A DNA stretch of 36,527 nt from Candidatus Omnitrophota bacterium (GTDB lineage Bacteria; Omnitrophota; Gorgyraeia; Gygaellales; Profunditerraquicolaceae): the NCBI GenBank assembly GCA_028716705.1, contig JAQUPI010000014.1, forward strand, positions 1 to 36,527. The letters run 5' to 3'. A program made the position numbers and the translations under genes. Of the stretch, positions 33,733 through 36,527 are shown one piece after another. Below the pieces are notes generated by a model, which was not told the origin of the DNA, ran no database searches, and saw only the letters and a list, made by a program, of their open reading frames with translations. Positions within the stretch are counted from its first letter, which is position 1. Every line of letters starts with the position of its first letter.

Positions 33733-33978
33733 TTATCTCTTCTTCTTTTTCTTGGTTCCGCCAACCTTCATCTTGGCGCAACAGACGTCGCCTTTTTTGT
33801 CGATAAAGTAAAGGTAACCTTTCTTTTTCTTGATGCCGCATGCCTCTACTTTTTTAGGGTTGCCTCCTTTTTTGTTTCCTCTCGCCATTTTCGCGCAGGA
33901 GACATCGCCTTTTTTGTCGATAAAGTAAAGGTAACCTTTCTGCCTTTTGATTCCCAACTTTACCACCTTTTCTGCCAT
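33733..33978 (-). CDS. Small basic protein with two YLYFIDKKGDV repeats
   Basis: This 81-residue, very Lys-rich protein is built from two copies of a ~39-residue unit. The core KGYLYFIDKKGDV is identical in both, followed by SCAKM or CCAKM. The DNA of the two cores is identical over 36 bases (33789-33824 and 33906-33941), so the duplication is recent or kept uniform. I chose the MAEK start because a full-length Shine-Dalgarno (AAGGAGGTGA) precedes it; an in-frame GTG further upstream would overlap that site. The ideal site and its own terminator suggest high expression. Four cysteines could bind metal. I do not recognise a characterised family, although I recall similar short proteins from Omnitrophota-type genomes. 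Confidence 0.8.
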   Translation of the reverse strand: MAEKVVKLGIKRQKGYLYFIDKKGDVSCAKMARGNKKGGNPKKVEACGIKKKKGYLYFIDKKGDVCCAKMKVGGTKKKKKR

Positions 33979-34027
33979 ATTATTTTTCACCTCCTTCCAA
34001 CTATTTTATACACTCGATGCCTGTCGT

Positions 34028-34846
34028 TTATGTCCCTATTTTGACAGGCTCTAAGATCTGCCTCAAAGTACCTATTGCCGAAAGAACGGCAAGATAACTT
34101 GTTTTTGGGTTCTCGGGATGGATCTCGTTCTCGGAGCGGCAGACTATCCGTCCGGCATCAGATTCTACTTCTATCTCGTGTACATTCCGGGTTACGGATG
34201 GCGAAGCGACAATGCGCACGATCGTATTTTCGGGACCTATGCCCGCCAGGCTCAATGTCGCCGCGACATTGATATTCTGCGGGAAGGCCCTTGTTGCCTG
34301 GGAGGCGTTGCCTTCAAAGATCAGGGTATCTTCTTTTATATCGTCGAGTTTTATCTTCTTCTTCAGCACATACGCGACGCCTAAAAATGCCTTTGGAGGT
34401 TTTCTTGTGGTCAGGGTCACACTTTTTATGCCGGAGCATTTGGCGGCTTTCAATCCGTCTATACCGCAGATCGCCCCGGAAGGGATATAGACGCGGGCTC
34501 TCTTCTCTTCGGCCAGGGCTTTTAATTCATTATAATGCTCGATCAGCCCTCCGACGCTCATGATCATAATATCCTTTGAAAAAGAAAGCGCGCTCCTGGC
34601 GATATCGTAAGACGAAGCTACCTTCGAAGCTTCGATGACCAGGTCGGCCTTGTTGATCAGCTCCTCTAAATTTAACACCGCGATCTTCAGGCCTAATTTG
34701 TTCGCCAGGCTATAGGCCTTCTCTGTTTCAACGTCGAAAAGACCGGTTAATTCCGCTTTTCCGGTGAAATCGGCCGCGACGGACTTTGCCAAAGAAGAAC
34801 CGATCGCTCCGCATCCGGCTATCCCGATCCTGAGTAATTTACGCAT
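34028..34846 (-). CDS. nadX: L-aspartate dehydrogenase (NadX-like)
   Basis: This 272-residue dehydrogenase has an N-terminal Rossmann motif (GIAGCGAIG, about 8-16). It continues with the family segments LVIEASK, IMSVGGL, YIPSGAICGIDGL and FPQNINVAATLSLAG. NadX oxidises L-aspartate to iminoaspartate for NAD synthesis in place of NadB. No other nad gene is in the window, so the pathway link is by family only. Its start overlaps the panC stop by 8 bases, placing it in the folK-panC string. A 7-base inverted repeat GCCTGTC/GACAGGC (34019-34025 with 34043-34049) straddles its stop. Confidence 0.85.
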   Translation of the reverse strand: MRKLLRIGIAGCGAIGSSLAKSVAADFTGKAELTGLFDVETEKAYSLANKLGLKIAVLNLEELINKADLVIEASKVASSYDIARSALSFSKDIMIMSVGGLIEHYNELKALAEEKRARVYIPSGAICGIDGLKAAKCSGIKSVTLTTRKPPKAFLGVAYVLKKKIKLDDIKEDTLIFEGNASQATRAFPQNINVAATLSLAGIGPENTIVRIVASPSVTRNVHEIEVESDAGRIVCRSENEIHPENPKTSYLAVLSAIGTLRQILEPVKIGT

Positions 34847-35690
34847 TTCTGTTCACCATTATGTTATCTATCAGCCTTACGCCGCCTATTTTCACGGCAA
34901 GCATGACCAGCGCCTTGCCTGTTATTTTATGTAAGGGCCGCAGGCTTCGCGGGTCAACAACACAGACATATTGGATCTTGACCGATCTCTTGGAATTTAT
35001 TAATTCCTTCATCTTCCGGACAATAAGCGAGGTATCGTTGAACCTTCTTTTGAGCAGGTCTTTAGCCAATGTTAAAGCCTGAAATAACACGGCGGCATCC
35101 GACCGTTCACGGTCATTTAAATAAGCGTTCCGGGAGCTCATCGCCAGGCCGTCTTTTTCCCTGACGGTCGGCAGGACTTTTATCGTTACCGGCATGTTCA
35201 GTTCCCCGGCCATCTTCTTTACGATGACTGCCTGTTGGGCGTCCTTTTGCCCGAAGTAAGCCGTATCCGGATCAACTATATTGAATAGCTTGGCCACGAC
35301 TGTGGTCACCCCCTTGAAATGCCCCGGCCGTAATTTCCCGCACAGGATATCGCTTAAGCCCTCGACGCACACATGTGTCCCGTGTCCGGAGGAGTACATA
35401 GAGCGCTCATCGGGAAAGAATATCGCGTCCGCCCCAGCCTGGCCGCATAAGCGCGCGTCGGCTTTAAGGTTTCTCGGATAACGCCGGTAATCTTCTTTCG
35501 GCCCAAATTGGATAGGATTGACGAATACGCTTACGAAGACCGCGTCATTTTCTTTCCTGGCGCGCTGGATCAGGCTCAAGTGGCCTTTATGTAACGCCCC
35601 CATCGTGGGGACAAGGCCTACGCGCTTCTTTTCTTCATGCGCCTTTCGCGAAAGTTCCCGCATTTCTTTTATGCCCCGGATGATCTTCAT
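34839..35690 (-). CDS. panC: Pantothenate synthetase PanC
   Basis: This 283-residue enzyme ligates pantoate and beta-alanine using ATP to make pantothenate. Visible motifs are PTMGALHKGHLSLI (the HxGH nucleotide-binding site), FVNPIQFGPKEDYRRYPR, GHFKGVTTVVAKLFNIVDPD, YFGQKDAQQ and the KMSKS-like AMSSRNAYL. Length is standard. The ATG overlaps the folK stop (ATGA). No panB or panD is present nearby. Confidence 0.96.
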   Translation of the reverse strand: MKIIRGIKEMRELSRKAHEEKKRVGLVPTMGALHKGHLSLIQRARKENDAVFVSVFVNPIQFGPKEDYRRYPRNLKADARLCGQAGADAIFFPDERSMYSSGHGTHVCVEGLSDILCGKLRPGHFKGVTTVVAKLFNIVDPDTAYFGQKDAQQAVIVKKMAGELNMPVTIKVLPTVREKDGLAMSSRNAYLNDRERSDAAVLFQALTLAKDLLKRRFNDTSLIVRKMKELINSKRSVKIQYVCVVDPRSLRPLHKITGKALVMLAVKIGGVRLIDNIMVNRNA

Positions 35691-36085
35691 ATTATTTCCC
35701 TTAAAGGCCTCAAGACAAAATCGCGCTCGAACATGCGCGGATGCGGGACCACCAGGCCTTTTTTCTTTATGGTTTTACCGGCATATAATAGTATATCCAG
35801 GTCTATGGTCCGCGGCCCGAAACGAACGGTTTTTTCCCGGCCCATATCTTTTTCTATTTTTTTTAAGTATTTAAGGAGTGAAAAGGGAGGCAGCGAAGTT
35901 TTGATCTTTAACGCGGCGTTCAGGTATTTTCCCTGGGCAGGCCCGCCCTGGCTTTTTGTTTCATAAATTCGGGAAATTTTCTCTATTTTTATACCCCCGG
36001 CTTTTAAAAGAGACAGTGCCCGCCTGATGTTCTTTTTCCTGTCCCCTAAATTAGAACCTACGCCCAGATAAGAAACTTGTGTCAA
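35687..36085 (-). CDS. folK: HPPK, 6-hydroxymethyl-7,8-dihydropterin pyrophosphokinase FolK
   Basis: This 132-residue enzyme is predicted to pyrophosphorylate 6-hydroxymethyldihydropterin in folate synthesis. The motifs YLGVGSNLGDRKKNI, ETKSQGG, YLNAALKI and RFGPRTIDLDILLY (metal-binding DLD) are all present, then VPHPRMFERDFVLRPL. It is shorter than E. coli FolK (~159) but complete at both ends. The start is TTG, overlapping the aminotransferase stop as TTGA. panC overlaps its end. Confidence 0.95.
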   Translation of the reverse strand: MTQVSYLGVGSNLGDRKKNIRRALSLLKAGGIKIEKISRIYETKSQGGPAQGKYLNAALKIKTSLPPFSLLKYLKKIEKDMGREKTVRFGPRTIDLDILLYAGKTIKKKGLVVPHPRMFERDFVLRPLREII

Positions 36086-36527
36086 AGGATTTTCTTTAAC
36101 CGTTGAACAGCCTCCAGGATCCTCTCTTTGGGCACGGTTAAGGCCATGCGTATATATCCTTCGCCGTTTTTGCCGAAACCTACGCCCGGAGTAACGACAA
36201 TATTCGCTTTTTCCAACAGTAATTCCGAGAATTTGATCGAACTGATCTTTTCGGGTATCTTCAACCAGGCGTAAAAAGTAGCCTTCGGCGCGTCAGCCCG
36301 CCAACCCAGGGAATTCAATCCGGAGATCAACAGGTCCCTGCGCCCCTGATAAAGCCGGCACATATCTTCTATATGCTGTTTTGAACCCTCCAAGGCCGTT
36401 ACCCCCGCCAATTGAATGGCGGAAAAGATCCCGGAATCGATATTGGATTTGACCTTTGCCAGGGCGGATACTAATTCGGCGCTGCCGCAGGCCCACCCTA
36501 CCCGCCATCCGGTCATGTTGCAGGTCT
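36082..36527 (-). CDS. Class I/II PLP-dependent aminotransferase (C-terminal part; 5' end outside window)
   Basis: Only the last ~148 codons are present. The visible part starts TCNMTGWRVGWACG, the segment just after the PLP-binding lysine in class I aminotransferases (the lysine itself is outside the window). It ends with KANIVVTPGVGFGKNGEGYIRMALTVPKERILEAVQRL, the usual arginine-containing substrate-binding end. LL-diaminopimelate or aspartate/alanine aminotransferases are the closest fits, but the substrate cannot be fixed from this fragment. The stop overlaps the folK TTG start. Confidence 0.9.
   Translation of the reverse strand, partial: TCNMTGWRVGWACGSAELVSALAKVKSNIDSGIFSAIQLAGVTALEGSKQHIEDMCRLYQGRRDLLISGLNSLGWRADAPKATFYAWLKIPEKISSIKFSELLLEKANIVVTPGVGFGKNGEGYIRMALTVPKERILEAVQRLKKIL

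Noticed and set aside
34003-34010. A TATAAAAT box ahead of the YLYFIDKKGDV repeat gene as its promoter
   Set aside because: No acceptable -35 box is found at 15-19 bases; kept only as a possibility.
34019-34049. Inverted repeat GCCTGTC/GACAGGC around the nadX stop as a terminator
   Set aside because: The loop is 17 bases, the stem only 7, and no T-run follows on the minus strand, so termination is not supported; an operator role for the next gene remains possible but unsupported.
1-36527. CRISPR arrays, insertion sequences, prophage or biosynthetic gene cluster
   Set aside because: No regularly spaced repeats, transposase, integrase, capsid or assembly-line enzyme genes were seen anywhere in the window.

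Overview
The window is a 36.5 kb stretch in which essentially every real gene lies on the minus strand. It reads as a piece of a Gram-negative (diderm) bacterial chromosome: a secretin, ExbB/ExbD and exported TPR proteins imply an outer membrane. The mixture fits a candidate-phylum bacterium of the PVC side, most plausibly Omnitrophota. Supporting traits are an STT3-type oligosaccharyltransferase, a secreted S74-chaperone protein carrying a TYYPSPYG motif, and an exported AmmeMemoRadiSam module. The taxonomic call is an inference from remembered gene content, not a measurement.

Layout, left to right (transcription runs right to left). 1-2.8 kb: a truncated Dpm1-like glycosyltransferase and a full-length STT3/PglB/AglB-type oligosaccharyltransferase. 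2.8-4.7 kb: a histidine kinase/response regulator pair with its own promoter, next to a perfect REP-like hairpin. 4.8-9.7 kb: cvpA, a NIF3-family gene, dnaG and rpoD, a variant of the macromolecular synthesis operon behind a strong TTGACA/TATACT promoter. 9.7-10.3 kb: the secreted S74 protein. 10.4-15.7 kb: tRNA-Ala(CGC), then a tight gene string of radical SAM AmrS, a Memo-AMMECR1 fusion, a DsbD/TauE-like membrane protein with cysteine motifs, rsmE and mtaB.

15.8-26.1 kb is a type IV pilus/type II secretion locus. It runs from an excisionase-like HTH gene through a pilM-pilN fusion, pilO, pilP, a secretin, the PilB/GspE ATPase and PilC/GspF, and then four pseudopilins behind a second promoter. 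A fifth, GspK/PilX-like pseudopilin and a small winged-helix gene lie upstream. No prepilin peptidase or PilT retraction ATPase is present. 26.2-30.6 kb is an envelope energy-transduction operon: an 830-residue exported TPR protein, ExbB, ExbD, a TonB-like protein with the S-x3-H membrane motif, and a small zinc-ribbon membrane protein.

30.6-36.5 kb holds uvrA with a long, highly structured leader, a small basic protein built from two near-identical repeats, and an overlapping biosynthetic string (aminotransferase, folK, panC, aspartate dehydrogenase).

The most interesting items are these. (1) An AmmeMemoRadiSam system in which both the radical SAM enzyme and the Memo-AMMECR1 fusion carry added export signals, with a DsbD-like membrane protein directly downstream. 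(2) A ~200 bp near-palindromic element in the uvrA leader. (3) Repeated CTTACCTA motifs around the pilus-operon promoter beside an HTH gene. (4) A pseudopilin whose ideal Shine-Dalgarno is followed by ATC. (5) The YLYFIDKKGDV repeat protein.
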